From Marisa cornuarietis (Eukaryota > Mollusca > Gastropoda > Architaenioglossa > Ampullariidae): a DNA stretch of 64,000 nucleotides. The notes beneath the pieces are model-generated. The model worked only from the letters and a program-made list of their open reading frames with translations, was not told where the DNA came from and did no database searches. This document shows, in pieces, positions 36,866-49,449 of the stretch (position 1 is the first letter of the stretch; each line of letters starts with the position of its first letter). A program made the translations under genes and the position numbers. Location of the stretch: NCBI GenBank assembly GCA_004794655.1, contig SMMW01000041.1:916001-980000 (forward strand), in the 5' to 3' direction.

Positions 36866-37010
36866 GTGGCGTAGGAACCAGGAGGGCAAGTTGGAGGAGG
36901 TGGGGGCAGTCGCCGCCTCAAAAAAATTACTGAGGGGGCAAGAATACCTTTTTTGCGCCCCACTCCGGGCCAGTGTTTGAGATGTGATTCTTAACAAAGT
37001 GCAACATAAG
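36866..37010. repeat. Dispersed repeat, copy 1 (CAGTGGCGTAG end)
   Basis: It begins CAGTGGCGTAGGAACC, a DNA-transposon-like terminus. It continues with GGGGGCAGTCGCC, then CAAGAATA, and ends around GAGATGTGATTCTTAAC. An inverted homologous copy lies at 45763-45905 inside the last intron of the dehydrogenase gene. There is no coding capacity. Confidence 0.6.
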
Positions 37011-38874
37011 GGAGAAGAGCCGAGATAGAGAGAAACAACAATTTTTTAGGAGGATAAAAAATAAGCAAAAATTATTAACATCTAACTCTCGATCAGGAAC
37101 AAGAAACGCTACTTTGCTGCAAAACAAAGGCATTGATAAAAGAAGACGCAGGGTAGTTTTGTTGGCACACTGACTTGCAAACTTTGACTGTAATTAATAT
37201 AGTTATAAAGTCTATATTATTATGAATATTACATAATAGGCCCAGGCCCAGGAAAATAGTCCAGAACAGTGGTAGGCGAACACAACTAAAAGTACAGGTT
37301 AACAGTAGTCAGCAGACACGAAACACGACGAAGACTTAAAGGCGCTATAAGATACAAAAGAAAAAGAACAGGGAGAGCTCGTCCCTTCCAGCCGGTAAAG
37401 CAAATAGACATCACTCTCATAATCGCCTCAAGGTTAAACGCTTTCCCTACAAAACCAATTACAACACTATCTCGAGACGAGATTTCGCTCCTATGATAGG
37501 ACAATACAAAGAGGACAACATACGTCTTGAACTTAGCAACTAAAATGTCAGCTGTACAAAATGGCATTGTAAGTTCCATTTCTATTTGTACTAGTCGCTT
37601 AAATGGTTTCTTCGTAGTGTTCGTCTGCTGAAATCTTCGTAACGTTTGTCTCATTTTGTATGAATTGCATGAACAGCGTGATATACTAATATAGTGTATT
37701 AACACAATACGCACAGATTAATTATAAATTAGCATAAACTAAGGACGTGATCGAAACGTTTCACGTGAAGCAACGCGCGTTCGTCTTGGGGCTCTATTGT
37801 TGGGTTTTAGGCAAAATGGAATGATCGATTGAATCAAGCGATGTAATCCTGTAGTTTTGACTACTAAGTTTGTTTGTTTTTACAAAAAATTATTTCTACA
37901 CTGAATGTTCCTACACCTGTGCCACTTAAATCACAGATTATGAAAGCTATAGTTTATGGTTTTGTCTTCTTTTCGACCCCAGGGATTGGATTTGAAAATC
38001 CTCTACAGTTTGCCTACAGGATAGTAATTGGTTCTCTACTCCCATTTAGAAGAAAGCCCTGTATGTGTGCCTGTCATGTTCTTCGACTTTCCTTGTGCGT
38101 TCAGCGCCATTACAGCATCTTATGACCCAGAAACTTAAACCACGAAGATTTATCAAGTAACTATAAAATCGGCTCTTGACTACAAAATACCTACCCTGTT
38201 TAGCTGCCTGGTGTCACTGAATGTAATAATAATAATAGGATCTATATAGCCCCCCTTGGAGGTGAGCTCAATGCACTTTACGAGATTTAAAGGACAATAG
38301 GTGGTGATGCCGCATGATAGAGAATGGTATCGAAACCAGGCAATCATACAAACACACGTGCACAGTGAATATTGCTAGGAACATGAAAGAACATCATTCT
38401 CTTAAGTCTCTCTCTCTCTCTCTCACACACATAGTTTGGTGCTAATAAGGATAATTGCTTATAGTGCTTGATGTTTATAAGGCTATTTTCTTTGTTTGGC
38501 TAGACAGAACAATGAACGGTTAGGACGGCGTGGGGTCCCCACAAGGGTAGCGTAGGTTTTAGGGATGCAGGGCCATGATTGAGAGAAACTGCCCATGTGA
38601 GCTCTGGCGCTGCTTGATCTTTACATGGGCTCCGCCCGGTGTTTAGTCTGCGGAAGACAGCAGGTGCAACGAGCACGAACTCGCCTGGTTGGTTTAGGGT
38701 GAGTGATCTTTTAAAATAGTTCTTAAGTTTTCATGTCATATAAAAACGTTCTTTGACGCAAAAGTAATATTATGATTGTTTAATTAAAGTAATTAGGATG
38801 CGCCGTGAGAGATAACATCACCTAGGGATCGTAAAACGATGAAAGATAGTCGTAGACGAGGAATTAGTAGTCCT
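37011..38874. other. Intergenic, no recognised gene; LINE 3'-tail-like patch
   Basis: Small ORFs on both strands (for example 37286-37714 minus) carry no family signature. Around 38224-38290 the order TAATAATAATAG, CTATATAGCC and CACTTTACGAG resembles CR1/L2-like 3' ends seen elsewhere here (minus orientation). A CT/CA dinucleotide patch lies at 38405-38432. Confidence 0.4.
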
Positions 38875-38879
38875 CTTCC

Positions 38880-39250
38880 TACCTAGGTGATACACAAGGC
38901 ATCCACTATAGAGACCTCCATTTTTGTCTGTCAGCAGAAGAATCTAGCTGTGTTATTCCATGTCAGTTTCTGGTCCTTTAGTTCTCTGTTAACTGACCTT
39001 CACCATGTTTCTGACCACGTTACCTCTTGCCATCAGCTGTCCAATGAAGGGCTATTTGGGATGTTGCTTTGGTTTCGTTCTGCACACATGCCCTAGCCAT
39101 CGCCATAGTCTTTTTTGGATTAGGGTTGTCACATTGGTGCAGCTGGCTCATGTAAGGATTTCTTCGTTAGTAATTGTGTTCAGCAAAAATATCTTGAACA
39201 TTTTCCTCAGACATTTGGTTTGGAAGGTCTCTATAGTTTCTGCAATTAGT
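38880..39250 (-). mobile_element. RTE-like LINE fragment (extreme C-terminus)
   Basis: The minus strand reads 'TIETFQTKCLRKIFKI', 'NTITNEEIL', 'RLWRWLGHVCRTKPKQHPK' and 'ADGKR'-like remains, then 'TKGPETDMEHN' and 'WR..YSGCL'. This matches the RRWRWIGHVLRM...LRWTPDGKRKRGRPKETWRR-type tail of many invertebrate LINEs. Stops interrupt it, and only the tail of the ORF is left. Confidence 0.7.
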
Positions 39251-39668
39251 AGATACCTAAATGCTTACGTATATATTTTTTTTTTTGCAGCGCGAGCGTG
39301 AGGGCTCGACAACGATCGTGTGACCCTGACCCTGACCCTGGCGAAAGTAAATAGGGTTCGGCAGGATGGTAAACGCCGATTGTGGTGACATTTTACTACT
39401 TTTAAGTCTACTATGATAAGATTCAGTGTGCTTGTGCAAACGGACTGTGCATAGAGTGCAGTATTCATTTACCACGGTTGGTTGTTATTGTTTTGTTCAA
39501 TATATATAACCCTGTACTTATTGGTTTCGTAATAAAGAATTCCTATACCTTGGTGACACGGCATGGCCGGGTTACAAACGTGTTTTGTCACGTGGTTCAC
39601 CTTTCCCTTTGCTAATCTCTTTGCCGCTTGCAGATTAAAATCGAGGCTGAACGAGCAAGATTCCGGCA

Positions 39669-42600
39669 ATGGTGAGTTGGACAATTTTTTTTTCTACGCT
39701 CATATTTCTACGACTGTTTTATAAGTTGTTACTTGTCGCATTACCCAGGTGTACCAAAGTATAGCGAATTCCCATGTCGAAAGTTCGCATTATGTGACCT
39801 CAACTTGGTCACTCGTGTACCTATTAAAAACATAACGGAGGTGAGATTTGATGCCTGAGCACAAGAACCTCTTTGTGCATGCATAAGGCCCCTGCTCGCA
39901 CTCTCAGACGTGTGGACCTGTTAGGGGGCAATGACCGCGCCGTGATACTGAAGGAAGCTAGAGACCCAGGCACATCCTTTTCATGTTATCGGTCAGTCTG
40001 TTGAAATATGTACACCATATTTTCTCCTCGTTATAAAGCATCTGTAGCTTTGGTGACAAGACCGTGCCTAGAAGCTGTGGCAGTGAAAACATCTTGCACT
40101 TTTTTAGTTCAATATACCACGTTAGAGACTTTCAGAGTAGTATTCGACAAGGTGTGGCGTACTCAGTGCAGGAGCACTTGGCCAAAACGTGCTGTGCTGA
40201 CAAAATGGTTCGGTTTATTTAGTAAGAAAGACCATACACCTTGAGGTGGTTTCTCACTGGACAAAATGGGTCACAGCAACTGTCACTTAAACGACAAAGC
40301 ATGTGCTTTGTAACTGCTACTTCATTCGAGAAAATGTGTAATATACCCACAAGGACACAAAAAAATCCCCGACACCCCACCAATCGTAAATAAAAAAGTT
40401 GATGGAGTTGATGGTGTTTATTGACTGGATATTGTTAAGAAATACTTGTGCAGGTTAATAGAAAAACATATACACTAAGTAAAGGGTACGCATGCACCAA
40501 GTAGAGGGCACGGATGCACCAAGTAGGTACATGCGCCGGCCAACTTTAAATGACAAATGAGGACCAAAGCAGTAGATAAAAGTCGGACCCTCGTTCAAGG
40601 ATCTTTTCGTGATAACTCGGCTGGATAAGTAGATAATGATACATTTTTTAAAATTTGAAGTGTGTTGTTTATCTAGTGTGCCTGCACAGTGAGACTGATC
40701 TTGTAACATGACATGGTTACTTTTAACGGCACTCATTCATGCTGTAACAAATTAACTAGTGTAGTTAAATTACTTTTTTAATAACAAAAAATCTTTTCGG
40801 TTGTGCAGAATTTTGTTTCACACTCTCGCTAACTCAAAGTTGTAATAATGAAAGCAGCTATGACGTGCCTCAAAGTACTCGAAGATGCCTTGTGGGCAAT
40901 CGCGGGAACGATAAAGGCTAAGGGAGTAAACCTCTGAAAAAAAAGATGCTAACACGGCATCGACGGGCGAAGGTATTTCACAATGAAAGTACCGATCAGA
41001 GCCCGATGCCCAAGTGTTCGTGACCAGATCGACCCATCGGCTGTGGTTTACTTCGAGAGAAAGATGGGTGCCACCTCGTGTACAAGCCCAGAGACAAGAC
41101 TACAGACCTTTGCCGTAAAAGAAACATCTTGCTGGGTCAGTAGAGGCCCGGATCAACAAAGACCACGCAACCTACCGTCAAATTCCAGTGTAGGGACAGC
41201 AAAAATTGCGCATCTAGAACCAAAGCAGGTATAAAGTTGACAAAAAGTACATTCACTGGCACGTGAGTCACCTCACTCATAGGACATCAGGAACACCTAC
41301 CTGCAAAAGTCATATAGCGTAATCTGTGGTCTGGCCACGTGACCCGGCGAAGACTATCCGTCAAGGTGGACGTCCCGAGGCCTGAGGAAGAACGAGCTTA
41401 CAAACGTCAAAGGTGTGGACTGGTCTGCATGACCTTCTCGCTGTCGCCTAAGGCAGGCGTCAGTGGCGGGCCTTTCACCTGCCTCGACCATCCATGTTCT
41501 TCCACCAGCGACCGGTATTAGTCAATGGGAGGAATGAATTAATGAATGACCCAAAGTAATATTTACCGTACAAAACCGTTTAAACGAGCAAATAATCACA
41601 CATATCCAAGCACAATTCACACACACAAACACACACACACACAGATATTTGTTTGGTTATTGTATTTCTTGCAGGATTGCTGCTGCGTCGCAGGGGTGTT
41701 TCTTGCTGTAGTGTTAATTTACCAGCTGGTGACATGGCTGCTGTCACGCATGCGTGTAGGAGACTACGACAAGAAGCACGTGCTTGTGACAGGTTGTGAC
41801 ACGGGGTTCGGCTGTCTCCTGGTTAAGCGCCTCGACGGTTTGTATACGATTTTTTTTTCACTCCTGAACATCGCCAGTAAGATTGCTTGGCGGTTTGTAT
41901 ATCGTTTGTCCCGTATACCATTCGGTGACTCTTGCGGCTCGGCGTACAACACGTCGCTAGGTGCTGGCTCCATAGCGAGCAATCAGCTGAAATATTAGCA
42001 GTCAGCTAAGTACAACAGCCATCTAAAATGCAGTTCGCATTTCACTCATGATCGAACCTGGGCTAGGAGCGCCTAGTCTTCCTAGTTAACAAAAATAATA
42101 TTAAATGAAAGATTTATATAGCGCATACGCACACTCGTCAGAAAACAAGAACGAGACACGGACACCATACGAGGGACGGAAGAATAAACAACAGTACTGA
42201 TGACGAATATAAGACAAACATAGAAAACGCAAAGAGGAACTAAGTAAAAACTGAGATTCGTGATTCTGCAGAGGAAGACAAGTAGGAAAGTAACAATAAG
42301 CGGAAAAGGGGGTGGGGTTGGTGGGGCAAAAAAAGGACTAGCATTGTGTGGACTGTGTTAGGAGTAATGCTCAAGGAAGAGGTGCGTTTTCAGTGCAGTT
42401 TGAAGGATTCAGTTGTAAGTAGGTGGCGGATATGGAAAGAGAGTGAGTCTTTGCTGCACAGTAACTTAAAATCCTGTGGCCATATTTTTTTGTTCTCATG
42501 ACAGGAAAAGTTAGGATACGGTCATCAGACGAAGAGCGGATATGTCTGGCTGGGACGTAGGGGAAGAAAAGTTCAGAGAAATAGTCAAGGCAGGAACCTG

Positions 42601-45600
42601 GAAAAAAATTAAAACATAGCACAGACAGTTTGTACTGGATGCGAGAGTGGATGGACAGCCAGTGCAGAAAACGAAAAAGAGTGAAGTGGTCCCGTTTTCT
42701 AGCTCTAAGCACTAGACCTGCAGCAGACTTCTGTACTTTCTGGAGCTTATGGATGAGGTATGAGCGGCAGCCTTCGAGCAAGAAGTTCCAGTAATCAAGC
42801 ATAAAAAGAACAAACGCACAGACAAAAGTGTTGGTAGCGCGCGTAGCCCTGATCTTACGGAGCTCATAATAGGCAGACTAACAGACAGCTGTATCTTGTT
42901 TATCAGAGGTCATTTCTGCTGTGAAAAATAACATTAAAAATGTAGTTGAAAGACCCTTCTAACAATACATGGCCGCTTCTGTACAGTAATGTAGAAAGGT
43001 ATCGAAGGGAAATAAGCACGAATCAGAATTCTCGACCAAACTGTTACCTCCCCTCTTATTAGCCACACCGTGACAAAAATGCCTTTGAACTGCTTTTTCT
43101 AGACATCATCATCATCATCCATAAAAGTAAAAAGCAGCAATTAAATGTGTGGAAACTCATGTATTCTTCCTCTTGCTTGCAGGGCTAGGGTTCTGGGTTT
43201 TTGCCGCCTGTCTGACGTCACAAGGGGCGGAGAAACTGCAGGCAGCGAGTTCTTCTCGCGTCACCACGCTGCTGCTTGACGTCACAGACGAGAAGAGCAT
43301 CAGCGCCGCTAGGGACTTTGTGGCCTCTAGACTGCCGAAGAGTCAAGGTCAGGATCATATATCAGTCTTGCAAGTAGTCACCTGTGAGGTGCTCATGTGG
43401 GTGATGTAGATATAATATTAGACATAAAGCTTTCTCAGGAAATGTATAACACAATACCACGAACTTTAGTGTGATGTTAAAAGCGCCATTATCATCAGTA
43501 GAGATTACTGCAAATGGTCACTTCCTTTAGCTTGTCACGACTAACATTCCGTACTGCTTAGTTGGTACCTTTACCCAAGGTTTCTGTTGCTAAAAGTTTG
43601 TCTGTGTACTTGTATTTTAGTCTTTCGCATAGACCTTGGCTGGCTCTGCTTGAAGCCGTCTAGCCGCCATTTTGGTAGCGAACGGTCAATGTTTAATATT
43701 TTTATTTCTTGAGTTGCTTCAGTTTTCGCTCTGCTTTGATTTGTAAAGTGTGGAGGTAGGCATTATGTTTCATGATGGTTATTATATGAATTGCAAGATG
43801 GCTGCTTTGCGGCTTCAAGTTTTATTACAGCAAACCAGCTGGATCTGTCCGGTAGATTTAGATCTTAAAACACATACGCATTCTCACACACATAAAAATG
43901 AATTAGGTTAAATTACATACAGCTCTTAGTATCTACGACTACTAAAATTCCTTTTAGTATGTTTTATCAATAATCCTAACTGCTCCAAATTTAGTTTTAG
44001 ACATTAGAGTTCAGAAACCATCTACATAAAGAGTCTAGTCTTAAGCAAGAAATATTACTAAATAAGTAATTTTTGATAACATTAAACAGATGTACATGAA
44101 GTAAAACAAAAATCAGTGTTTTGGTTTCGCGTAGAGTGGCAAGGGAATCCTAGCATTAAAAGTGAGCACTTGGACGTGGTTTCTCATGGTGACATTTGCC
44201 CTTTTGGAAGGTCTGTGGGGTGTTGTAAACAATGCGGGCATCGCCGGTCCTGTCGCTCCCAGCGAGTGGGTGTCACGTGATGGGTATCAGACATGTCTGG
44301 CGGTCAACCTTTTCGGCCTGATTGACGTCACTCGGACCTTCCTGCCGCTCGTGCGTCGCGCGCGAGGACGTGTTGTGAACACCGCGAGCACATTGGGAAG
44401 AATCGCCATTTCGCCTGCTCCTTACTGTGTATCTAAATATGGCGTGGAGGCTTTCTCCGACTGTCTTCGGTACGGATGTACTCACAGATAGTCCGCGAGA
44501 GAAGGAGAGAGAGATTTAGAAGTCTTGATGATGAGCAGTTCCCATATTATTTGAAACAGATTCGACTAAGTTTTTCAAGTCCAAGTCATTTTGAGAGACT
44601 GAACTTATACATATATATATATCATAAAAAATGTTTCCATATCTGGTCTTTTAAATATAACCCACAAAGCATATCTGATCTTAGAGATGCTTAGAACAAC
44701 GATAGCTGTCATGTTTTGGTCAATTATTTTGACAGGAGAGAGGTTTACAGACAGGGTGTACAGGTTTGCATCATAGAACCTGGATACTTCAGAACAGACA
44801 TCCTTGGACAGGAGAGCATCTTAAAGTCATTTAAGAAATTCTACGATGCCACACCCGCTGACATCAGACAGCATTACCCAGAGTTTGTGGTGGAAGCATG
44901 TGAGTTAAAGATGCTTTTTTATTTTTTCACTTTTCTCTAATGTCGAACAGTTTATACAGCAGTTTTTTTAGTACCCGACTATTTAAATAAGTGAGTTTTT
45001 GATGATGGAGTTTAATATAACTAACTTAAATAAAAGTTGTCGTAAGAATAAAAAGCATGACATCAAATAAGTATATATGTCATGTAGATGCAATAGCTTG
45101 CCGTCACTTTTGAATGTATCAAACAATCAGCTAACTTGCTAGCTGTAAGTAAATAAGTACCGGCCAAAGGCAAAACTAATGACAAGTCACGCGACCCAGT
45201 GTAACGCGCTTTTTTCTTGCCATTGTTCGTGTTCGACAGAAGATGGCAGAAGAGGCTCCTTGCTGAGCTAGTCGGCAAGAGCCTAACAGTGGCGTGAGAA
45301 TATGCTCGGCTTTTGGTGTAGGAGAGTGGGGGGGGGGATGGCAAATCCATGCTGACAGTGAAATAGGTTCGCACATTACGAAAAAGAGGAGGAGCAGGAG
45401 GTGCACACACACGCACGTTCTCGGTGGTAGCATCAAAACAAATGCTGCTTTTAGTGTTAAAACAACACTTGACAAGGAACGAAACTCGTTTACTAACCCG
45501 GTATCGCAATCACAAGAAATTATGTAATATTCAGAATAAGATAAACTTTATAATCATATTAATCACATTGAAGGTTTGAAAGTCAGTGTCCCCCCAAAAA

Positions 45601-46150
45601 AACACCTTTGTTTTGTCTTAAAGTATTAAAGTAATACTTCTTTTTTCTTTCTTTAGATCAAGGGCTAGTTGTTAAAAAAACGTGTGTTTGTTCTGTTACC
45701 TTCGTAAATAAAGATTTTTTTTTATTTCTCTCTCTCTCTCTCCGTCTACCTTTTTGTACTTTCTGAAGAATCACATCTCAAGCGCTGGGCCAGGAAGGGA
45801 AAGATATTCTTTCCCATCGGAATCTTTTTTAAGGGGCGACTGCCCCCTTCCCTTTTCCCCTAGTTCCTCCTGCCTCATGAAGAAACACAAAAAATTACCC
45901 CGTTCTATACATGGGTGTCTCCCTTGTCTCTTATTTTTCAGTTCACAAGATGGCGGCCAATGTTTGGTCTCACAGTTCGCCGAAGCTGCACCTGGTGGTG
46001 GATGCCTACGAATTGGCTCTGACGTCACGGTTCCCACCGACGAGGCAGCTGGTGGGCAATGACGTGCGTCTGTTCTACCGCCTGCTGTGGAACTTGCCTA
46101 CGCCCCTCACCGACTGGATTCTCGTCAAATTAAGAGAGTCCTTTGATTAA
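39669..46150 (+). CDS. Retinol dehydrogenase/17-beta-HSD6-like short-chain dehydrogenase, 320 aa
   Basis: This NAD(P)-dependent microsomal oxidoreductase belongs to the RDH/HSD17B6/DHRS9 (SDR9C-like) group, which acts on retinoids or steroids; the substrate is not predictable. Coding exons are 39669-39671 (ATG only, then GTGAGT), 41675-41837, 43183-43347, 44211-44469, 44736-44899 and 45942-46150. They sum to 963 nt in frame. An N-terminal hydrophobic anchor (residues about 5-24) precedes the Rossmann motif TGCDTGFG (40-47). NNAG is at 117-120. The catalytic residues are Ser170, Tyr182 and Lys186 (YCVSK), followed by IEPGYFRT. The length matches the family. The ATG-only exon is inferred: no in-frame ATG precedes the membrane segment within the second coding exon, and the same ATG|GTGAGT context recurs in the duplicate at 55490. 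An upstream acceptor (CAG at 39631-39633) suggests a further 5' exon. Confidence 0.9.
42100..42905 (-). mobile_element. CR1/L2-like LINE fragment in a dehydrogenase intron
   Basis: The minus strand 42802-42371 reads 'LDYWNFLLEG', 'KLQKVQKSAAGLVLRA', '[21 protein letters not shown]' and 'LDYFSELF', homologous to the family at 5103-6085. The 3' UTR-like part near 42100-42240 includes TATATAGCGCATACGCACAC. It lies antisense to the host gene, between exons at 41837 and 43183. Confidence 0.78.
45763..45905. repeat. Dispersed repeat, copy 2
   Basis: This is the inverted counterpart of the repeat at 36866-37010: AAGAATCACATCTCAAG, then GGCGACTGCCCCC and TAGTTCCTCCTGCC. It sits just upstream of the acceptor (CAG, 45939-45941) of the last dehydrogenase exon. 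Confidence 0.58.
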
Positions 46151-47288
46151 AAACCAGCTTAGGACCAATGAGATAGTCGGCTTTGACATCAAAAACTAAT
46201 AATGGGAACATACATATAATTAAACATTATACTCACAGACCCAAATACTTAAATCTTGACTTCAATGTTACATGTTCGTGGAGTAATTAAAAAAAATGAT
46301 ACTACGTCGAAAAGTATTTGTCAGATAGACTCTGTAATTGTTCTCCATGTAAATGTTGCATACTTGGCGAAAGACTTTACAAATTAAAACCCTATAGTTC
46401 CATACCTTGAACTACCTAAGCTTTCCGCAGTAAATTGTGTTATATTGTTTTGACGTGACACGATATTTTCATTATTACCATTATGTCATACAATATGTTC
46501 GATAGCACTCATTTCGTCCGATTCCTTTTGTCTCTACCTTCTTTGCCTCTCTTGACAAGTTTAACAACATTATATAAATATGTCCTTTTGTTAAAAGATT
46601 AATAAGAACAGTTATCAGGAAAAAAAACCCTCAATTTTATGTCGAAGGAAGATTCAGCAGAAGTAAATGCTTTTGTTCTCTCATCCTATGCGCTAGCTGG
46701 CAAATATGACAACGCGATTCTTTCTGTAAAGACATTGTTTTATTGTATGAGATGGTGCAGTCATGTTTATGCTTGTGGTTTGTATAACTTTCATTGAAGC
46801 TACTTTTATGCTCGTTTAATTAAGTAGCAGCCTATTGACGTCTTCATACAAAGAGATTTTGTAAAAATCATCATTCGGCTGTAAATAGCCTATAACTGGA
46901 GCTATAGGAACTGTGTTAGGATGAACAATTAAAGCAACATATTCTCGTTTTTTCTGTCTTTCAAGGGGTAGGGAGAAAATAATCAGATGGATCGAAAGAC
47001 AAAGAAATGACAGTGAATGTGAAGGTTGAAGTATAGTTTGGTATTGAAATCTTTTGGTGTGTAGTAGCGTTAGGTTTTGACCAGATTATAGTGTTTCATG
47101 TGTAGGAAAGAAAGAAAAGAAATTGTTTTCATGTCGAAACTAAAACGTTTTAGCCGTACTTTTGTCTGGGCGATTTATGCCCCACAGTGATCTTAAAATT
47201 AATAGCAATAAAAATAGCATCAATGGACTGTTCACTATACAAATCTAAAAAAGTGATTTGGTTTGTATAGATCAGTACTAATTACAAC
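46151..47288 (+). other. Dehydrogenase 3' flank, no gene
   Basis: AT-rich sequence follows the TAA. ATTAAA (near 46928) and AATAAA (near 47206) are candidate polyadenylation words. No ORF with a family signature is present before the L1 target duplication at 47289. Confidence 0.45.
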
Positions 47289-47302
47289 AAGAAACATTTT
47301 AA
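47289..47302. repeat. L1 target-site duplication, 5' copy
   Basis: AAGAAACATTTTAA is repeated exactly at 54108-54121, directly after the poly(A) run. The pair defines the ends of the L1-like element between them. Confidence 0.9.
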
Positions 47303-47528
47303 TGATAGGAGAGGTGAACTGTACTCAGACACAGGAGTGCGCAACATTTTCTTGTCGTGGGTAATTTGCTGAATTTTTAGTATTTTTACCACGCAAAATG
47401 TTCTTTGTGTGCACCTAGTGTTTCCAGTTGGAGGTGTCTGCCTATCTACCATGGGATCTATTATTCTTAAAAAGTGCTTTTGATTTAAAATTCGGTAGAA
47501 TGCAGGAAAACCCATAACAGGGATCAAC

Positions 47529-48503
47529 ATGGTCAAGGACAATAAGGGAAAGAAGCCAGCAAAAATTCAGCCGGTACAACGTGGTTTAAATCAGTCGGCC
47601 GGCAGTACTACACCTGTTGCTGATCTTGGTGGTAGAGAGAGACACCCCTTGTCTCAGCCTCGCAGATCACAAAGAAATCAGTCGACTCCCTCAATTTGCG
47701 ATATTTTTCCAGTCACCGGCAAAATGGCGTCGGCCGCAGTTGCCGTGTCTGCACTTCAAGCCTCGGTGAGTACGAGGGAGTCGGTGGAGGGTGACATTTC
47801 ATTATCGGACGTATGGAGGAGACTCGGAGAAATCATAAACTCTCTGGATAAGCTAGTTCAAGATGTGGATGAACTAAAAGGAGTGGTATTCGAATTAAGA
47901 CAAGAAAACGACTCAATTAAAAAAGAGCTGGAACAATCAAGAGCTGAGAACTGTGAACTGAAGCGAGTAGTGGAAGAAGCCAAGCTACAAGCGACAACAG
48001 CCCAAAGCAGGACAGACAGTCTAGAACAATTTACAAGACGTAATAACGTCAGGATTTTTGGGGTGCCTGAAGCAGACAAAGAGACCACAGAAACGTGTCA
48101 GGCACAGGTTCTAAAAATTCTCAATAACAAACTTGGCCTGGACCAAATACGGCCAAACGACATCGAAGTGGTGCATAGACTGGGAAAAAAACCGAGCAGG
48201 AGCAATGAGGGTGAAACTAAACCAAGGCCAGTGATCGCTCGTTTTCTGTCGAGAAAGGTCACCGAAATGGTGATCCAAAACAGAAGGAAATTGAAGGGCA
48301 CAAGGATAATCATTACCGAGGACCTAACAAAGCAACGATACGCACTGCTAGCCCGTGCCCGCGACCACCCTAGTGTGACCGACGTGTGGTCAAAAAACGG
48401 GAAAATTCTCGTAAAATCATCAACGGACCACAGGATTCGAGAAATTCAGTCTTTGACTGATTTAATGTCGCTTCCATCCACATCCTCATCGGGAGTATCC
48501 TGA
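47529..48503 (+). CDS. L1-type ORF1 protein, 324 aa
   Basis: ORF1 proteins of this type are RNA-binding chaperones that trimerise through a coiled coil. The N-terminal about 85 residues are basic and low-complexity. A coiled coil spans about 95-165 with heptad-like 'LDKLVQDVDELKGVVFELRQ'. It is followed by RRNNVRIFGVPE (about 169-180), an RRM-like start. The C-terminal part 'IEVVHRLGKK', 'RPVIARFLSRK' and 'YALLARARDHPSVTDVWS' matches the L1 ORF1 C-terminal domain. There are no internal stops. The start is the first ATG of the open frame. Confidence 0.85.
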   Translation: MVKDNKGKKPAKIQPVQRGLNQSAGSTTPVADLGGRERHPLSQPRRSQRNQSTPSICDIFPVTGKMASAAVAVSALQASVSTRESVEGDISLSDVWRRLGEIINSLDKLVQDVDELKGVVFELRQENDSIKKELEQSRAENCELKRVVEEAKLQATTAQSRTDSLEQFTRRNNVRIFGVPEADKETTETCQAQVLKILNNKLGLDQIRPNDIEVVHRLGKKPSRSNEGETKPRPVIARFLSRKVTEMVIQNRRKLKGTRIIITEDLTKQRYALLARARDHPSVTDVWSKNGKILVKSSTDHRIREIQSLTDLMSLPSTSSSGVS

Positions 48504-49449
48504 GTTATTGATCTCACAACTGGTGACGTACTGAGACCCTGGCAGACCATGATGTTATCCGACAAGCAAGTTTACTGTGTGTTTTTTTTTTTTTTTAAAG
48601 GGCATGGGGACGGTGATCTTATCGATACGGATGTTCCTGCACCTTCATTTGTGTTAATATTCGATACCGTCAAGAGTGGTAGGGTCGCATGGTGTGCAGG
48701 GGGATGCGGCAGACCTTGGTGCTCTCAACATTTAGCGTGACAGATGTGGACCGTGTCCGGAACCCTCTGGCCGAAGATCCGCCGGTAAATACAGACCTAA
48801 GCTGGAGAACGCTCTCGCCAGTTACCATTTGTCCTCACTCGCGCATTGACAGTATGAAAAGTCACTTATTCAGACATCGGGACTTCCGACTGTTCCTGCG
48901 GACTTAACTATTTATAAGTGGGTAGGTTTTGCTTATCTACCTCTGATCTTAGTTTGTGTATGTGTGTGTAACAGTAGCTTGGGTATATATAACATAACAT
49001 ATAGTACATAGGTAGAATTCTTTTTATGATAGCTCTCTTTTTACATTTGTATTCCATTCATATTTTTGTCAAAGCTAGCCGCTGTTTTGACAAGGTTTTT
49101 TTTTTTTTTTTTTTTTGTCTCGGCGTTTTGGGTAGACACCTCCTAGTGAGCAGTTCATACCTCCAAAATACTTAGCTTTTTCTTGTTTTGTTTTGTTTTT
49201 ATCTCTGTCTTTCTTTCTTTTCTGTCTTGCCCTGAATGCATGGTGTGTGTGAATTTATGCCTGAATGCCTTTTTTAAATCTGCAGCAGTAATGGAAGTTT
49301 TGAACACCAGTATCAATCTAAGCTTGGTGCCCCGCTATGCTACTTTAATGACACTACATTGTAAAATACTGTTATACAGTAAGTGTAAATATTGTTCTAT
49401 TGCGTATAGGCTAGTGTACAGTGATGTTCTACTTCCTCCTTTATATTAA
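48504..49449 (+). other. L1 inter-ORF region
   Basis: This spacer of about 946 bp is long for an L1-type element. It holds two poly-T runs and small frames without motifs. It may carry the lost 5' part of ORF2 or an internal regulatory segment. No other insertion borders were seen. Confidence 0.5.

Noticed and set aside
38510..38700. GC-richer block suspected to be a SINE or promoter
   Set aside because: No A/B box, poly(A) tail, target duplication or splice donor linked to a gene could be identified.
39322..39342. GACCCT repeated three times, telomere-like
   Set aside because: The unit is GACCCT, not the animal telomere unit CCCTAA, and there are only three copies.
41546..41674. Upstream ATG at 41546 as the dehydrogenase start
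   Set aside because: It would add 43 residues of microsatellite-encoded Thr/His sequence ahead of the anchor and ignore the strong acceptor at 41673-41674.
42046..42062. tRNA/SINE B-box-like word (GGTTCGATCAT on the minus strand)
   Set aside because: No A box, cloverleaf arms or acceptor stem could be built around it.
45325..45345. G-run near 45330 as a possible G-quadruplex
   Set aside because: It is a single G tract without the further tracts needed for a four-stranded fold.
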